A stretch of DNA of 64,000 nucleotides from Pseudomonas izuensis. GTDB lineage: Bacteria > Pseudomonadota > Gammaproteobacteria > Pseudomonadales > Pseudomonadaceae. The notes beneath the pieces are model-generated. The model saw nothing but the letters and a program-made list of their open reading frames with translations, was not told the DNA's origin and ran no database searches. Shown here piece after piece: positions 53,234 to 64,000 of this stretch. Positions within the stretch are counted from its first letter, which is position 1; every line of letters begins with the position of its first letter. Both the position numbers and the translations under genes were made by a program. The stretch is taken from NCBI RefSeq assembly GCF_009861505.1, contig NZ_WTFT01000012.1, positions 1-64,000 of the forward strand, read 5' to 3'.

Positions 53234-54832
53234 ATGCCTGAAACCCTGCCGGCGGGTGTTGCCGAAAGCACACCCGCCAACCTGCGTCGACGTTCACGCG
53301 GCTTTTTCGCGAGCCGGGGAGGCGCGTGGGTGACCGGTTTGTCGGTGCTGGTTTCGTTACTGGCGCTGCTGCCCATCGCCTTCGTCATCGGCGTGTACCT
53401 GCAAACCGGTTGGGCCACTCTGGCGCCACTGGTGTTCCGTCCACGGGTCGGCGAACTGCTGGTCAATACCCTGTTGCTGGTGATCATCACCATCCCCTTG
53501 TGCATTGCCCTGGGGGTGACGCTGGCGTGGCTCACCGAACGCACCAATTTACCGGGCCGCCGCTGGTGGTCGTTGCTGGCGACCGCGCCGCTGGCGGTGC
53601 CAGCGTTCGTGCACAGCTATGCATGGGTGAGCCTGGTGCCGCCGATTCACGGGCTGTTTGCCGGTGTATTGGTCTCGGTCATTGCCTATTTCCCGTTTCT
53701 TTACCTGCCGGTTGCCGCGACATTGCGTCGACTCGATCCGGCCATCGAAGACGTCTCCGAGTCCATGGGGCTCAAGCCCTGGGCGGTGTTCTTTCGCGTG
53801 GTGTTGCCGCAATTGCGCCTGGCCATCTGCGGCGGAGCCTTGTTGGTCGGCCTGCATCTGCTGGCCGAATACGGCCTGTACGCGATGATCCGCTTTGACA
53901 CCTTCACCACGGCGATCTTCGATCAGTTCAAATCCACCTTCAACGGACCTGCCGCCAACCTGCTGGCCGGTGTGCTGGCGTTGTGTTGCCTGGCGATGCT
54001 GACCATCGAATCCGCCGCCCGCGGTCATGCGCGCTATGCCCGGGTCGGGTCCGGCAGTGCCCGTGAACAACGGGTTGTCTGCCTGAAGGCCCCGGCGACG
54101 GTACTCGCGCTGGTGTTGCAGATTGTCACCTGCGCGCTGGCATTGGGCGTACCGTTGATTACCCTGGGCAAGTGGCTGATTGCCGGGGGCTTGCAGGTCT
54201 GGGACTTGAGCGAACTGCTGCCGGCACTGGAACAGACCCTGCTCTTCGGCGTGGCGGGCGCGGTCCTGACCACCTGCGCCGCCATCCCGATTGCCTGGCT
54301 GTCGATTCGCTCGCCCGGCCGGCTGCAACGGATTCTGGAAAGCTGCAACTACATCACCAGCGCCCTGCCGGGGATTGTCGTCGCCCTGGCCCTGGTGACC
54401 GTGACTATCCATTTTGCCCGGCCGATCTACCAGACCACGATCACCGTGCTGTTGGCGTACCTGCTGATGTTCCTGCCCCGCGCCCTGGTGAGTCTGCGTG
54501 CCGGTATCGCCCAGGCGCCGGTGGAACTGGAAAACATGGCTCGCAGCCTTGGCCGTTCACCGGCACGGGCGCTGTGGCTGATCACCTTGCGCCTGGCCGC
54601 GCCGGGAGCCGCCGCCGGTGCCGCGCTGGTGTTCCTGGCGATCACCAATGAACTGACCGCCACCCTGCTGCTCGCCCCCAATGGCACACGTACACTGGCC
54701 ACCGGGTTCTGGGCCTCGACCAGTGAAATCGATTACGCCGCCGCGGCACCCTATGCGCTGCTGATGATTGTGCTGTCGCTTCCGCTGACCGGAATCCTTT
54801 ATCACCAATCCAAAAAAACGGCTGGCCGATGA
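53234..54832 (+). CDS. Ferric-iron ABC transporter permease (FbpB type)
   Basis: A 532-residue fused double permease with about 12 helices and two EAA loops ([24 protein letters not shown] in the first half; [27 protein letters not shown] in the second). Such large fused permeases belong to the FbpB/HitB/SfuB ferric transporters. ATG 53234 lies three bases after the preceding stop. Its stop overlaps the ATPase start (ATGA). Confidence 0.92.
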   Translation: MPETLPAGVAESTPANLRRRSRGFFASRGGAWVTGLSVLVSLLALLPIAFVIGVYLQTGWATLAPLVFRPRVGELLVNTLLLVIITIPLCIALGVTLAWLTERTNLPGRRWWSLLATAPLAVPAFVHSYAWVSLVPPIHGLFAGVLVSVIAYFPFLYLPVAATLRRLDPAIEDVSESMGLKPWAVFFRVVLPQLRLAICGGALLVGLHLLAEYGLYAMIRFDTFTTAIFDQFKSTFNGPAANLLAGVLALCCLAMLTIESAARGHARYARVGSGSAREQRVVCLKAPATVLALVLQIVTCALALGVPLITLGKWLIAGGLQVWDLSELLPALEQTLLFGVAGAVLTTCAAIPIAWLSIRSPGRLQRILESCNYITSALPGIVVALALVTVTIHFARPIYQTTITVLLAYLLMFLPRALVSLRAGIAQAPVELENMARSLGRSPARALWLITLRLAAPGAAAGAALVFLAITNELTATLLLAPNGTRTLATGFWASTSEIDYAAAAPYALLMIVLSLPLTGILYHQSKKTAGR

Positions 54833-55899
54833 ACGCTCTAGAACTGCATTCACTCTCCAAATCCTACGGTGGGCAAAAAGCCCTGGAAAACGTCAGCCTG
54901 TCGGTACCCGCCGGCAGTCGCACGGTGATTGTCGGACCTTCCGGCTCGGGCAAGACGACGTTGCTGCGGATGATCGCCGGCTTCGAGTTTCCCGATACCG
55001 GCCGCCTTTCGCTCAACGGCCAGACCCTGGTCGACGGCACCCACGAGGTGCCGGCGCATCAACGCCTTATCGGTTATGTACCGCAGGACGGTGCGTTGTT
55101 CCCGCATATGACGGTAGCGGCCAACATCGGCTTCGGCCTGGCGACCAAGGGCAGCGAAAAGCAGGAGCGTGTCGCCGAGTTGATGGACAGTGTTGCCCTG
55201 GATGCAAACATGGCCGAACGCTGGCCCCATGAGTTGTCCGGCGGCCAACAGCAACGGGTAGCCCTGGCGCGAGCCCTGGCCCAGCAACCCCGGCTGATGC
55301 TGCTGGACGAGCCGTTTTCGGCGCTCGACACCGGACTGCGCGCCAGCATGCGCAAACTGGTGGCACGCTTGCTGGCGGAGGCCGGGGTCACCACCATCCT
55401 GGTGACCCACGACCAGAGCGAGGCATTGTCTTTCGCCGATCAATTGGCGGTGATGCGCCACGGCCGGCTGGTGCAGTCCGGGCATCCGCTGGACCTTTAC
55501 CGCTACCCCGACGACGTCCAGACCGCGTTGTTTCTCGGCGAGGCCGTGGTCATGCCCGCCCGCATCGAAGCCGGCTGGGCCCACTGCGATCTGGGCCGCA
55601 TACCGGTCAACAACCACCGCAACAACAGTGCGGCGCAGATCATGTTGCGGCCCGAGCAATTGCAGCTGGCCAGTATCATGCCCCATACCGCGGAAGTCGT
55701 GGGCTGCCGCGCCGTGGTGACCGAGCGGGACTTCAGCGGCAACACCTGCACGCTGACGGTGGAATTGCAGTCTTCGGCCTCCGGTGAACAGTCGGGCCGC
55801 TCTTTGCTGGTGCGTAGCTCGGGCATGTACGCGCCACCGGCCGGAAGCGCGGTACATGTCTCGACCATCGGTCATGCCCACGTATTGAGCGAACCCTGA
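54829..55899 (+). CDS. Ferric-iron ABC transporter ATPase (FbpC type)
   Basis: A 356-residue ATPase with Walker [11 protein letters not shown]-loop [13 protein letters not shown], signature [15 protein letters not shown] and Walker [13 protein letters not shown], plus a C-terminal regulatory TOBE-like domain (about 240-350). It is the last gene of the FbpABC-type operon. Confidence 0.92.
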   Translation: MNALELHSLSKSYGGQKALENVSLSVPAGSRTVIVGPSGSGKTTLLRMIAGFEFPDTGRLSLNGQTLVDGTHEVPAHQRLIGYVPQDGALFPHMTVAANIGFGLATKGSEKQERVAELMDSVALDANMAERWPHELSGGQQQRVALARALAQQPRLMLLDEPFSALDTGLRASMRKLVARLLAEAGVTTILVTHDQSEALSFADQLAVMRHGRLVQSGHPLDLYRYPDDVQTALFLGEAVVMPARIEAGWAHCDLGRIPVNNHRNNSAAQIMLRPEQLQLASIMPHTAEVVGCRAVVTERDFSGNTCTLTVELQSSASGEQSGRSLLVRSSGMYAPPAGSAVHVSTIGHAHVLSEP

Positions 55900-55907
55900 A
55901 CCCGGCA

Positions 55908-56011
55908 CCTGTAGGAGCGAGCCTGCTCACGATGGGCGTCAACGATTGCGCGTGAAACCTGATTCACCTCGGTGCCCTCAGGTTTTTCGCGAGCAAGCTC
56001 GCTCCTACAGG
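55908..56011. repeat. REP pair between the iron transporter and the recombinase
   Basis: Arms CCTGTAGGAGCGAGCCTGCT (with one mismatch in the core, CTCACGAT) and the inverted copy ending GCTCCTACAG. It lies between convergent genes. Confidence 0.88.
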
Positions 56012-56022
56012 ACTGGATACGA

Positions 56023-57015
56023 TCAAAGATCAAAGCGATCCACTGCCCGACGCCGTTCGTTGTCATCGCGCACGTCGTAGTTGGCGGTCGTCTGGATGTT
56101 GCTGTGGTGGGCCAGTTTTTGCGCGATCGACAGGTCGTGCTCCTCGATCACCCGGGTGATGAACGAACGGCGAAAATCATGAGGCATGATTTTCACCCCC
56201 ACCTGCGCACCGCGCTGCCTCGCAATGTAGTAAATCGCGTGCTTGGTAATGCGCTCACGAGTGATGTGGCTGCCGCGTCGAATGCGGTTGAACAGAAAGG
56301 GGTCGTCCGATTCGCCTTCCTTGAGCTGTGAACGGCGCAACTCCAGCCAAGCGTCGAGCTTGGCGAACGCCCAGGCCGGGGCGTACTTGATCAACTGCTT
56401 GTTGCCCTTGGCCGTGACTCTCAGGCTGCGCTCGGTGAAATCGACCTGGTTGAGGTCGAGGTTCACCGATTCCGACTTGCGCATCCCCGAACCGTACAGA
56501 ATCCCGATGATCGCCGCGTCCCGCAGGCCTTGCGGCCGTGGATCGGCGGCGCAGACTTCCATCAGCTCCTGGATCAGCGTGCGCCGAAGATTGCGACCCT
56601 GGGACAGGCGCGTACCAGCAATGCCCTTGACTGAGCGCATTTTCAGCAAGTGCTCCTGGGTGATCAGGCTCATGCGCCACGCCTCGTTCATGACCCCGCG
56701 CACCGCATTGACGTAGAGCGACGAGGTATTGGGCGCATAACCGTCAGTGCGTAAAGTAGCCACCAGCGCAACTACATCCTCGGGCTGCAGTTCGTGCCAG
56801 GGAATCTCCTCGATGTTCACCTCTTCGAAACCCAGGCGGTCGGCAGCATCCTGTAACACATAACGCAGGGTCATCTGGCTTGACGGCGCCAATCGCGCCA
56901 GATACACCGTCAGCGGATTGGTGGTGGAAGTACGTGAATCAGTAGCGGGTAAGTCAATCAAACGAAACAGCCTTAAGTGAAAACGGTTCGACAAAACAAC
57001 TAAGCAGCGAAACAT
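56023..57015 (-). CDS. Stand-alone tyrosine recombinase
   Basis: A 330-residue site-specific recombinase of the phage-integrase family. An N-terminal SAM-like core-binding domain (about 35-125) precedes the catalytic domain. Visible catalytic residues are Arg in GSGMRKSES, Lys in TAKGNK, the HxxR pair in MPHDFRRSF, His in LAHHSNIQ and the nucleophile Tyr in TTANYDVR. It is not XerC or XerD (different sequence context). There are no phage, transposon or att-like sequences nearby that I can recognise. It is divergent from arnB. The N-terminus is uncertain. Confidence 0.88.
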   Translation of the reverse strand: MFRCLVVLSNRFHLRLFRLIDLPATDSRTSTTNPLTVYLARLAPSSQMTLRYVLQDAADRLGFEEVNIEEIPWHELQPEDVVALVATLRTDGYAPNTSSLYVNAVRGVMNEAWRMSLITQEHLLKMRSVKGIAGTRLSQGRNLRRTLIQELMEVCAADPRPQGLRDAAIIGILYGSGMRKSESVNLDLNQVDFTERSLRVTAKGNKQLIKYAPAWAFAKLDAWLELRRSQLKEGESDDPFLFNRIRRGSHITRERITKHAIYYIARQRGAQVGVKIMPHDFRRSFITRVIEEHDLSIAQKLAHHSNIQTTANYDVRDDNERRRAVDRFDL

Positions 57016-57343
57016 GGCTCATTACAGCGATACTTGCACAGGACTTCTGCAATCAGTCGTGATAAACGGCGAAAGCCTGAACAGGCGCTTAATCGCTTGC
57101 AGATAAACGATTCGCAGACCGTTTTTTCATGTTCCTTTCACAAAATCGAGCATAATCTCAGTAGGATAAGGTCAGCCTTGTGAACCCCCAACCTGCCGTC
57201 CGGGACGGGGAAAGTCAACTGATGCAGCTTCGCACGCTTTTCATTCAACTAATTGATGCAAATCCAGTTTCTTCGTCTATTCTATTCCTGGATCCATTTT
57301 TTTTAGCCTCAACGGCTATTCACTTTTCAGCCACGAGGTGCTC
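57016..57343. other. Intergenic region upstream of arnB
   Basis: About 330 bases without a gene between the recombinase (minus) and arnB (plus). It contains the second arn box at 57122-57141, then CATAAT at 57151-57156, a plausible -10. The 5' leader of about 180 bases to the arnB start is AT-rich and has no obvious open frame or attenuator. Confidence 0.6.
57122..57141 (+). promoter_or_regulatory. Shared arn box, copy 2
   Basis: TTTTTTCATGTTCCTTTCAC, 18 of 20 bases identical to the box ahead of the Ais-like gene. The second TTTCAC half sits ten bases before CATAAT, the usual place for an activator overlapping the -35 region. PmrA, PhoP, ColR, ParR or CprR are candidate regulators from general knowledge of arn control. 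Confidence 0.65.
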
Positions 57344-58492
57344 ATGAGTCAGGCTTTTCTTCCCTTCTCCCGCCCCAGTATCGGTGATGAGGAAGTAGCA
57401 GCGGTAGAACAAGTACTGCGTTCAGGCTGGATAACCACCGGACCAAAAAACCAGGCTCTGGAAGAACACTTCGCCAACTATGTCGGTTGCCGTCATGCCG
57501 TGGCCCTGTCTTCGGCCACCGGCGGGATGCATATCACACTATTGGCACTCGGGATCGGCCCCGGCGACGAAGTCATCACCCCATCGCAGACCTGGGTCTC
57601 CACGGCCAATATGATTTGCCTGCTGGGTGCTACCCCGGTGTTCGTCGATGTTGACCGTGACACACTGATGAGCGACCTGGTGAGCATCGAGGCGGCGATC
57701 ACCCCGCGCACCAAAGCGATCATTCCGGTGCATTACGCCGGCGCGGCGTTCGATCTCGATCCGCTGTATGCGTTGGCTGACAAACACGGCATCGCCGTAA
57801 TCGAAGACGCCGCCCACGCCGCCGGCACCGTTTACAAGGGCCGCCCCGTCGGCGCCAAGGGCACGGCGATCTTCTCGTTCCACGCGATCAAGAACATGAC
57901 CTGCGCCGAGGGTGCGATGTTCGTCAGCGACGATGAAGCCCTGGCCTCGCGGGTACGCATGCTCAAGTTCCACGGTCTGGGTGTCGACGCCTACGATCGC
58001 CTGACCCACGGCCGCAAGCCTCAGGCGCAGGTGGTGGAGCCCGGTTTCAAATACAACCTGGCGGACATCAATGCCGCCATCGCCTTGGTGCAACTGGAGC
58101 GACTGGACGAAATCAACGCCAGGCGCACGCAACTGGCCAGTACCTACTTGCAGCGCCTGGAAGGCCTGCCGGTGCAACCGCTGGCCATTCCCACCTACGC
58201 GCAAACACATGCCTGGCACCTGTTCATCCTGCGGATCGATGCTGAACGCTGCGGACTGGACCGTGAAGCCTTCATGAAAGCCCTGCAGGAGCAGAATATC
58301 GGCACCGGCATTCATTTCATTGCCACGCACCTGCACACTTACTACCGCCAACGCTTCCCCGATATTCACCTACCCAACACCGAATGGAACTCGGCACGGC
58401 TATGTTCGATCCCGTTGTTCCCCGACATGACCACCGATGACGTCGAACGTGTTGTCGGCGCCATCGAAAACTGCCTGGACAAAAGCCTGTGA
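57344..58492 (+). CDS. arnB: UDP-Ara4O aminotransferase
   Basis: A 382-residue PLP-dependent aminotransferase of the DegT/ArnB family. The opening [30 protein letters not shown] and the PLP lysine K183 ([12 protein letters not shown]) are typical. It transfers the amino group from glutamate to UDP-4-keto-arabinose, giving UDP-Ara4N. Start ATG 57344 has GAGG six bases upstream. It is the first gene of a compact operon with 1-4-base overlaps. Confidence 0.96.
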   Translation: MSQAFLPFSRPSIGDEEVAAVEQVLRSGWITTGPKNQALEEHFANYVGCRHAVALSSATGGMHITLLALGIGPGDEVITPSQTWVSTANMICLLGATPVFVDVDRDTLMSDLVSIEAAITPRTKAIIPVHYAGAAFDLDPLYALADKHGIAVIEDAAHAAGTVYKGRPVGAKGTAIFSFHAIKNMTCAEGAMFVSDDEALASRVRMLKFHGLGVDAYDRLTHGRKPQAQVVEPGFKYNLADINAAIALVQLERLDEINARRTQLASTYLQRLEGLPVQPLAIPTYAQTHAWHLFILRIDAERCGLDREAFMKALQEQNIGTGIHFIATHLHTYYRQRFPDIHLPNTEWNSARLCSIPLFPDMTTDDVERVVGAIENCLDKSL

Positions 58493-59508
58493 GACCTTAC
58501 CCGATAAACTTCGTTTCGATCGTCATTCCGGTCTACAACGAACAGGAAAGCCTGCCTGAACTGCTTCGGCGCACCGAGGCGGCTTGCGAGCAGCTGAATC
58601 AGGCTTACGAAATCGTACTGGTCGACGACGGCAGCCGTGATGACTCCGCGCAGATCCTGGAAGACGCCGCCTCCCGCGAAGGCAGCCCGGTGGTGGCGGT
58701 CATCCTCAACCGCAATTACGGCCAGCACGCCGCGATCATGGCCGGTTTCGAACAGTGCAAGGGCGATGTCGTCATCACCCTCGATGCCGACCTGCAAAAC
58801 CCGCCCGAAGAAATCCCGCGGCTGGTGGCACAGGCCGAGCTCGGCTATGACGTCGTGGCGACGGTGCGCAACAATCGCCAGGACTCGGCCTTGCGCCGCT
58901 GGCCATCGAAGCTGATCAACCTCGCCGTGCAACGTTCCACCGGGGTGGCCATGAGCGACTACGGCTGCATGCTGCGCGCCTACCGACGCACCATTGTCGA
59001 CGCGATGCTCGCCTGCCGTGAACGCAGCACCTTCATTCCGATCCTGGCCAACAGCTTTGCCCGCCACACCACGGAAATCCTCGTGACCCACGCCGAGCGT
59101 GAACACGGCGACTCCAAGTACAGCCCCATGCGCCTGATCAACCTGATGTTCGACCTGGTCACCTGCATGACCACCACGCCGCTGCGACTGTTAAGTATCG
59201 TCGGCGTCGGCATGGCGGCCCTGGGCGTATTGTTCGCCGTGGCGCTGATCCTGTTGCGCCTGGTGTTCGGCGCCGGCTGGGCCGGGGGCGGTACCTTCGT
59301 TCTGTTCGCCGTGCTGTTCGTCTTCACCGGCGGGCAATTCATCGGCATGGGCTTGTTGGGCGAATATTTGGGGCGCATGTACAGCGATGTTCGCGCCCGT
59401 CCGCGGTTCTTTGTCGAAAAGGTGCTGCGTAGCCAGCCCGCCTCCTCCGTTTCCGTGGCCGCTGTCGACGGTCACACTTCCACTTCTTCAGATCGGGTTC
59501 TCCCATGA
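58489..59508 (+). CDS. arnC: Undecaprenyl-phosphate Ara4FN transferase
   Basis: A 339-residue GT2 enzyme. The catalytic N-terminal domain shows [29 protein letters not shown] and [16 protein letters not shown]; two C-terminal membrane helices lie at about 240-300. It loads 4-formamido-arabinose onto undecaprenyl phosphate. It starts at GTG 58489, overlapping the arnB stop by four bases. Confidence 0.96.
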   Translation: MRPYPINFVSIVIPVYNEQESLPELLRRTEAACEQLNQAYEIVLVDDGSRDDSAQILEDAASREGSPVVAVILNRNYGQHAAIMAGFEQCKGDVVITLDADLQNPPEEIPRLVAQAELGYDVVATVRNNRQDSALRRWPSKLINLAVQRSTGVAMSDYGCMLRAYRRTIVDAMLACRERSTFIPILANSFARHTTEILVTHAEREHGDSKYSPMRLINLMFDLVTCMTTTPLRLLSIVGVGMAALGVLFAVALILLRLVFGAGWAGGGTFVLFAVLFVFTGGQFIGMGLLGEYLGRMYSDVRARPRFFVEKVLRSQPASSVSVAAVDGHTSTSSDRVLP

Positions 59509-61496
59509 CTGCAAAAGCTGTTGTCTTCGCCTATCACGATATTGGTTGTGCCGGCATTCAATCCTTGCTCGATGCCGGTTTCGACATCGCCGCCGTATTC
59601 ACTCACGCCGACGATCCGAAGGAGAACGCATTCTACGGCTCCGTGGCACAGTTGTGCGCCCGCCACGGCATTGCCGTGCATGCACCGGAAGACGCCAATC
59701 ATCCGTTGTGGATCGAGCGAATCGCCAAACTCGATCCCGACTACATTTTCTCCTTCTACTACCGCAACCTGCTGAGCGAAGCGCTGCTGGCCACGGCCCG
59801 TAAAGGCGCCTTCAACCTGCACGGTTCCCTGCTGCCACGCTACCGTGGTCGTGCACCAGCCAACTGGGTGCTGGTCAACGGCGAAACGGAAACCGGCGTG
59901 ACCCTGCACCGCATGGTCAAGCGCGCCGATGCGGGCGCCATCGTGGCCCAGCAAAAGGTTGCGATCGAGCGCAGCGACACCGCGCTGAGCCTGCACGGCA
60001 AACTGCGTTCGGCCGCCTCTGATCTGCTGCGTGACACCTTGCCGGCGCTGCTGCAGGGCAAAGCCAGTGAAACACCGCAAGACGAATCCAAAGCCACGGT
60101 GTTCGGCCGTCGCACCCCGGCTGACGGCAAACTGGTCTGGGCCAAACCGGCCGAAGAACTGTTCAACCTGGTCCGCGCCGTGACCCAACCGTACCCGGGT
60201 GCCTTCTGCGCGGTGGGCGAGCACAAGCTGATTGTCTGGAGCGCCGAAGTCGCCAAGGGCAACGAAGGCCTGGCGCCGGGCCGCGTCATCAGCGTCGACC
60301 CGCTGCGCATCGCCTGCGGTGAAGACTCGCTGATCATCAACGCCGGCCAGCGCAACGAAAACGGCCTGTACCTGAGCGGTCCGCAACTGGCCAACGAACT
60401 GGGCCTGGTGGACGGTTCCGTGCTGCGCGGTGCCGAATCCGGTCGTGCCCCGCGTCGCACCCGCGTGCTGATCCTCGGTGTCAACGGTTTCATCGGCAAC
60501 CACCTGTCCGAGCGCCTGCTGCGCGACGACCGTTATGAAGTCTACGGCCTGGACATCGGTTCGGACGCCATCGAGCGCCTGCGCAGCCACCCGAACTTCC
60601 ACTTCGTCGAAGGCGACATCAGCATTCACTCCGAGTGGATCGAGTACCACATCAAGAAGTGCGACGTGGTCCTGCCGCTGGTAGCCATCGCGACGCCAAT
60701 CGAATACACCCGCAACCCGCTGCGTGTATTTGAACTGGACTTCGAAGAGAACCTGAAACTGGTTCGCTACTGCGTCAAGTACAACAAGCGCGTGATCTTC
60801 CCGTCGACATCGGAAGTCTATGGCATGTGCCAGGACCCTAACTTCGACGAAGACAACTCCAACCTGGTGGTCGGTCCGATCAACAAACAGCGCTGGATCT
60901 ACTCGGTCTCCAAACAACTGCTGGACCGTGTGATCTGGGCTTATGGCCAGAAAGGTCTGAACTTCACCCTGTTCCGTCCGTTCAACTGGATGGGTCCACG
61001 CCTGGACCGCCTGGACTCCGCCCGTATCGGCAGCTCCCGCGCGATCACCCAGTTGATCCTGAACCTGGTGGAAGGCACGCCGATTCGCCTGTTCGACGGT
61101 GGCGAGCAAAAACGCTGCTTCACCGACATCGCCGACGGTGTGGAAGCACTGGCACGGATCATCGACAACGACAACGATGTCTGCAACGGCCAGATCATCA
61201 ACATCGGCAACCCGGAGAATGAGGCCAGCATCCGTCAGCTGGGCGAAGAGCTGCTGCGTCAGTTCGAAGCTCACCCGCTGCGCGCCAACTTCCCTCCGTT
61301 CGCCGGCTTCCGCGACATCGAAAGCAAGGCGTTCTACGGCGGCGGTTATCAGGACGTGTCCCACCGCAAACCGAGCATCGCCAACGCTAAACGCCTGCTG
61401 GACTGGACGCCAACCGTTGAGATGAGTGAAACCATCGGCAACACCCTGGACTTCTTCCTGCGCGAGGCCATGCTCGAAATCGCGGACAAGCGTTGA
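59505..61496 (+). CDS. arnA: Bifunctional UDP-Ara4N formyltransferase/UDP-glucuronate decarboxylase
   Basis: A 663-residue fusion. The N-terminal formyltransferase (about 1-305) has N104 and H106 in [14 protein letters not shown]. The C-terminal NAD-dependent decarboxylase (about 317-660) has the Rossmann motif GVNGFIG and the Y466xxxK470 pair (YSVSK). It makes UDP-4-keto-arabinose from UDP-glucuronate and later formylates UDP-Ara4N. Overlaps arnC by four bases and arnD by one. Confidence 0.97.
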   Translation: MTAKAVVFAYHDIGCAGIQSLLDAGFDIAAVFTHADDPKENAFYGSVAQLCARHGIAVHAPEDANHPLWIERIAKLDPDYIFSFYYRNLLSEALLATARKGAFNLHGSLLPRYRGRAPANWVLVNGETETGVTLHRMVKRADAGAIVAQQKVAIERSDTALSLHGKLRSAASDLLRDTLPALLQGKASETPQDESKATVFGRRTPADGKLVWAKPAEELFNLVRAVTQPYPGAFCAVGEHKLIVWSAEVAKGNEGLAPGRVISVDPLRIACGEDSLIINAGQRNENGLYLSGPQLANELGLVDGSVLRGAESGRAPRRTRVLILGVNGFIGNHLSERLLRDDRYEVYGLDIGSDAIERLRSHPNFHFVEGDISIHSEWIEYHIKKCDVVLPLVAIATPIEYTRNPLRVFELDFEENLKLVRYCVKYNKRVIFPSTSEVYGMCQDPNFDEDNSNLVVGPINKQRWIYSVSKQLLDRVIWAYGQKGLNFTLFRPFNWMGPRLDRLDSARIGSSRAITQLILNLVEGTPIRLFDGGEQKRCFTDIADGVEALARIIDNDNDVCNGQIINIGNPENEASIRQLGEELLRQFEAHPLRANFPPFAGFRDIESKAFYGGGYQDVSHRKPSIANAKRLLDWTPTVEMSETIGNTLDFFLREAMLEIADKR

Positions 61497-62380
61497 TGCA
61501 GGCAGGTCTTCGAATCGATGTCGACACTTACCGAGGCACCCGTGAGGGGGTGCCGCGGTTGCTGGACATGCTGGACGAAGCGCAGATCAAGGCGACATTT
61601 TTCTTCAGTGTCGGCCCCGACAACATGGGCCGGCACTTGTGGCGCCTGATCCGCCCGCAATTCCTCTGGAAAATGCTCCGTTCCAATGCCGCCGGCCTTT
61701 ATGGCTGGGACATTCTGCTGGCCGGCACTGCCTGGCCCGGCAAACCCATTGGCCGCGACCTCGGGCACCTGATGCGTCAGGCCCGGGCCGCCGGGCATGA
61801 AGTCGGCCTGCACGCCTGGGATCACCACGGCTGGCAGGCCAACGCCGGGCGCTGGAGCGACGAGCAGTTGTCCGAGCAGATTCGCCAGGGCGTGGATACG
61901 CTGCAGGACATCCTCGGCGAACATGTCTGGTGCTCGGCATCTGCCGGCTGGCGCGCGGACGAGCGCGTGATCGAGGCCAAACAGGCATTCGGCTTCCGTT
62001 ACAACAGCGATTGCCGGGGCACAAGCCTGTTCCGGCCGATTCTGGCGGACGGTCGCCCAGGCGTGCCGCAGATTCCGGTAGACTTGCCGACGTTCGACGA
62101 AGTGGTCGGGCCGAACGTCGCCGCCAAGGATTTCAACGCCTACATCCTCGACCGATTCACCCCCGAAAAACTCAATGTCTACACGATCCATGCCGAAGTA
62201 GAAGGGATTCTGATGGCCAACGATTTTCGTCAACTGCTGGCCGATGCTCGCCAGCGTGACATCCGTTTTCAACCCTTGGGCGACCTGCTGCCCGAAACCC
62301 CCGGCAACCTGCCGAGCGGCCGAGTGGTGCGTGGCGCACTGGAAGGTCGCGAAGGCTGGCTGGGAGTGCAAGGCGCATGA
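61496..62380 (+). CDS. arnD: 4-deoxy-4-formamido-arabinose-phosphoundecaprenol deformylase
   Basis: A 294-residue NodB/polysaccharide-deacetylase-fold protein. It has the metal-binding motif [21 protein letters not shown] and HAWDHHGWQ. It removes the formyl group after transfer to undecaprenol. Start ATG 61496 overlaps the arnA stop (TGATG). Confidence 0.95.
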   Translation: MQAGLRIDVDTYRGTREGVPRLLDMLDEAQIKATFFFSVGPDNMGRHLWRLIRPQFLWKMLRSNAAGLYGWDILLAGTAWPGKPIGRDLGHLMRQARAAGHEVGLHAWDHHGWQANAGRWSDEQLSEQIRQGVDTLQDILGEHVWCSASAGWRADERVIEAKQAFGFRYNSDCRGTSLFRPILADGRPGVPQIPVDLPTFDEVVGPNVAAKDFNAYILDRFTPEKLNVYTIHAEVEGILMANDFRQLLADARQRDIRFQPLGDLLPETPGNLPSGRVVRGALEGREGWLGVQGA

Positions 62381-64000
62381 CCAGACGCTGGATGCTGCCT
62401 TTGCTGCTGGCTGTCATGGCGCTGGCGTACCTGCTGCCGCTGGGCACCCACGGCTTGTGGATTCCCGACGAAACCCGCTACGCCCAGATCAGCCAGGAAA
62501 TGCTCCTGAGCGGCAACTGGGTATCGCCACACTTCATGAGCGTGCGTTATTTCGAGAAACCGGCCGCCGGTTACTGGATGATTGCCCTTGGTCAGGCCCT
62601 GTTCGGCCAGAACCTGTTCGGTGTGCGCTTTGCTTCGGCGCTGAGCACCGGCCTGAGTGTGCTGTTGTGCTACCTGATCGCCGGCAGATTATGGAATCAG
62701 CCGCGCAAGAGTTTCGCCTGCGCACTGCTGTACATGAGCCTCAGCGTGATTGCCGGCGCGGCCGGTTACGCCAACCTCGACCCGCAATTCACCTTTTGGG
62801 TCAACCTGAGCCTGGTGGCCCTGTGGTTTGCACTGGACAGCGCCGACCGTCGCCAGCGCCTGATCGGCTGGGCAGTGCTGGGGCTGGCGTGCGGCATGGG
62901 ATTCATGACCAAGGGCTTTCTCGCCTGGCTGCTGCCCGTACTGATCGCCCTGCCTTGGGTGATCTGGCAAAAACGCTGGCGTGAACTGCTGGTCTACGGC
63001 CCGCTGGCGATTGTCGTGGCCATCGCCGTCAGCCTGCCGTGGGTCCTGGCGGTGCATGGGCAAGAGCCCGATTACTGGCGGTTCTTCTTCTGGCACGAAC
63101 ACATTCGCCGCTTCGCCGGAGACGATGCCCAGCATGACGCCCCCTGGTGGTACTACCTGCCGTTGCTGGTGGCGTTCAGTCTGCCGTGGGTGGCATTGCT
63201 GCCACCGGCGCTGAAGCAGGCCTGGCAGACCCGGCGCGAGGCCAATATCGCCTTCCTGCTGTTGTGGCTGCTGATGCCGCTGCTGTTTTTCAGCATCAGC
63301 AAAGGCAAATTGCCCAGCTATATCCTGCCGTGCCTGTTGCCGCTGGCCTTGCTGATGGGCCATGCGCTGGACGATCGCTTGAGTCGGCAACAAGGCCGTG
63401 CCCTGGGTATCAATGGCCTCCTGAACCTGGTGCTGGGCGTGACTGTCCTGCTGGCGCTGGTCTATCTGCAACTGAAAAAGCCCCTGTACGACCATGAACT
63501 GCACAACCTGGTGCTGGTGTTCATCGGCCTGATCGGCTGGATCATCGCCAATTTGCTGCAAGCGTTCCGACCGCTGCAATGCTGGGCAGCGCCGGCCTTC
63601 GGTAGCCTGCTGCTGATCGGACTCGTGCCGGCGGGGCTGCCCAACTCAGTGGTCGCCAACAAGACGCCCGATCAATTCATCCTCGAACACGTCGCGGAAC
63701 TCGCCCAGACCCATCAATTGCTGAGCAACGACCTGGGCGCTGCCTCGGCACTGGCCTGGCGGCTGGAACGCCCGGAAGTGGCGTTCTACAACACGATAGG
63801 CGAGCTGAAGTATGGTCTTGAGTACCCTGATTCGTTAAAGCATCGCGTCGATGCCGATCAGGTACAGCAGTGGATGCAAGACGCCCGCCGGCAAGGGTCG
63901 GTGGGTGTGGTCATGCGGGTCAAGGGGGACGACGAGCTGCACGAACTCGATCAACTGCCCAAGGAAGGCAAGCGCTATGAACAAGGCAACATGGTGATTC
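62377..64000 (+). CDS. arnT: Lipid A Ara4N transferase, second copy (cut by window end)
   Basis: Open to the window end, 541 residues visible, so probably only a few residues are missing. It lacks the N-terminal tail of the first copy and begins [13 protein letters not shown], with [34 protein letters not shown] and [12 protein letters not shown]. It overlaps arnD by four bases and is the operon-encoded transferase; arnE, arnF and ugd would be expected beyond the window. Confidence 0.94.
   Translation, partial: MTRRWMLPLLLAVMALAYLLPLGTHGLWIPDETRYAQISQEMLLSGNWVSPHFMSVRYFEKPAAGYWMIALGQALFGQNLFGVRFASALSTGLSVLLCYLIAGRLWNQPRKSFACALLYMSLSVIAGAAGYANLDPQFTFWVNLSLVALWFALDSADRRQRLIGWAVLGLACGMGFMTKGFLAWLLPVLIALPWVIWQKRWRELLVYGPLAIVVAIAVSLPWVLAVHGQEPDYWRFFFWHEHIRRFAGDDAQHDAPWWYYLPLLVAFSLPWVALLPPALKQAWQTRREANIAFLLLWLLMPLLFFSISKGKLPSYILPCLLPLALLMGHALDDRLSRQQGRALGINGLLNLVLGVTVLLALVYLQLKKPLYDHELHNLVLVFIGLIGWIIANLLQAFRPLQCWAAPAFGSLLLIGLVPAGLPNSVVANKTPDQFILEHVAELAQTHQLLSNDLGAASALAWRLERPEVAFYNTIGELKYGLEYPDSLKHRVDADQVQQWMQDARRQGSVGVVMRVKGDDELHELDQLPKEGKRYEQGNMVI

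Noticed and set aside
57338..57343. GTG start two codons upstream for arnB
   Set aside because: The GTG overlaps the GAGG ribosome-binding site that serves ATG 57344.
59472..61364. Long minus-strand open frame opposite arnA
   Set aside because: Arn motifs and operon overlaps establish the plus strand; the antisense product has shadow composition.
62377..64000. Second arnT as a truncated pseudogene
   Set aside because: The frame is open to the end of the window, so the gene is cut by the window boundary.

Overview
The window looks like chromosomal DNA of a fluorescent-group Pseudomonas. The evidence is high GC, dense REP/BIME inverted repeats of the GGGAGCGAGCCTGCTCGCGA kind between operons, and gene sets typical of that group: hydroquinone (hap) catabolism, the arginine transaminase (aru) pathway, split pqiAABC and arnBCADT. 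No rRNA, tRNA, CRISPR array or insertion sequence was seen. The first ~190 bases look like a poor-quality or chimeric contig end.

Region 1 (1-14,030), aromatic catabolism. A membrane-fusion protein and a DUF2955 permease (efflux pair) run rightward. Facing them on the minus strand is a block in the order of P. fluorescens ACB hapCDEFGHI: two-subunit hydroquinone 1,2-dioxygenase, 4-hydroxymuconic semialdehyde dehydrogenase, maleylacetate reductase, hydroxyquinol 1,2-dioxygenase, YciI-like protein and Rieske ferredoxin. The route is hydroquinone or hydroxyquinol -> maleylacetate -> 3-oxoadipate. The 4-hydroxyacetophenone genes hapB and hapA are absent. In their place upstream are a LysR regulator and a four-gene unit: outer-membrane MetA-pathway channel, Tat-exported ketosteroid-dehydrogenase-like flavoprotein, periplasmic cytochrome c and NTF2-like protein. 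Both units carry the same LysR-type palindrome (CAGTGTT-N11-AACACTG or one mismatch) ahead of their first gene.

Region 2 (14,045-34,459), arginine transaminase catabolism. The minus-strand order is enoyl-CoA hydratase, acyl-CoA dehydrogenase, ADP-forming acyl-CoA synthetase, aruI, aruH, aldehyde dehydrogenase, then a dipeptide/opine-type ABC importer and a quinone reductase. Separate units are an amino-acid permease and aruR - periplasmic binding protein - aruS.

Region 3 (34,552-45,409), amine or polyamine-like catabolism: TetR regulator, class II aldolase with an orphan PotD-like binding protein, a flavin/Fe-S oxidoreductase, XRE-cupin and AraC regulators, and a PuuA-like ligase, PotF-like binding protein and PuuB-like oxidase. 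No transporter permease accompanies either binding protein.

Region 4 (45,635-64,000), envelope. It holds pqiA-pqiA-pqiB-pqiC, an Ais-like histidine phosphatase followed by a first arnT, a Fur-type ferric-iron ABC transporter, a lone tyrosine recombinase, then arnB-arnC-arnA-arnD and a second arnT cut by the window end. A near-identical 20-base direct-repeat box precedes both the Ais-like gene and arnB, suggesting common control by an OmpR-family regulator of lipid A aminoarabinosylation.
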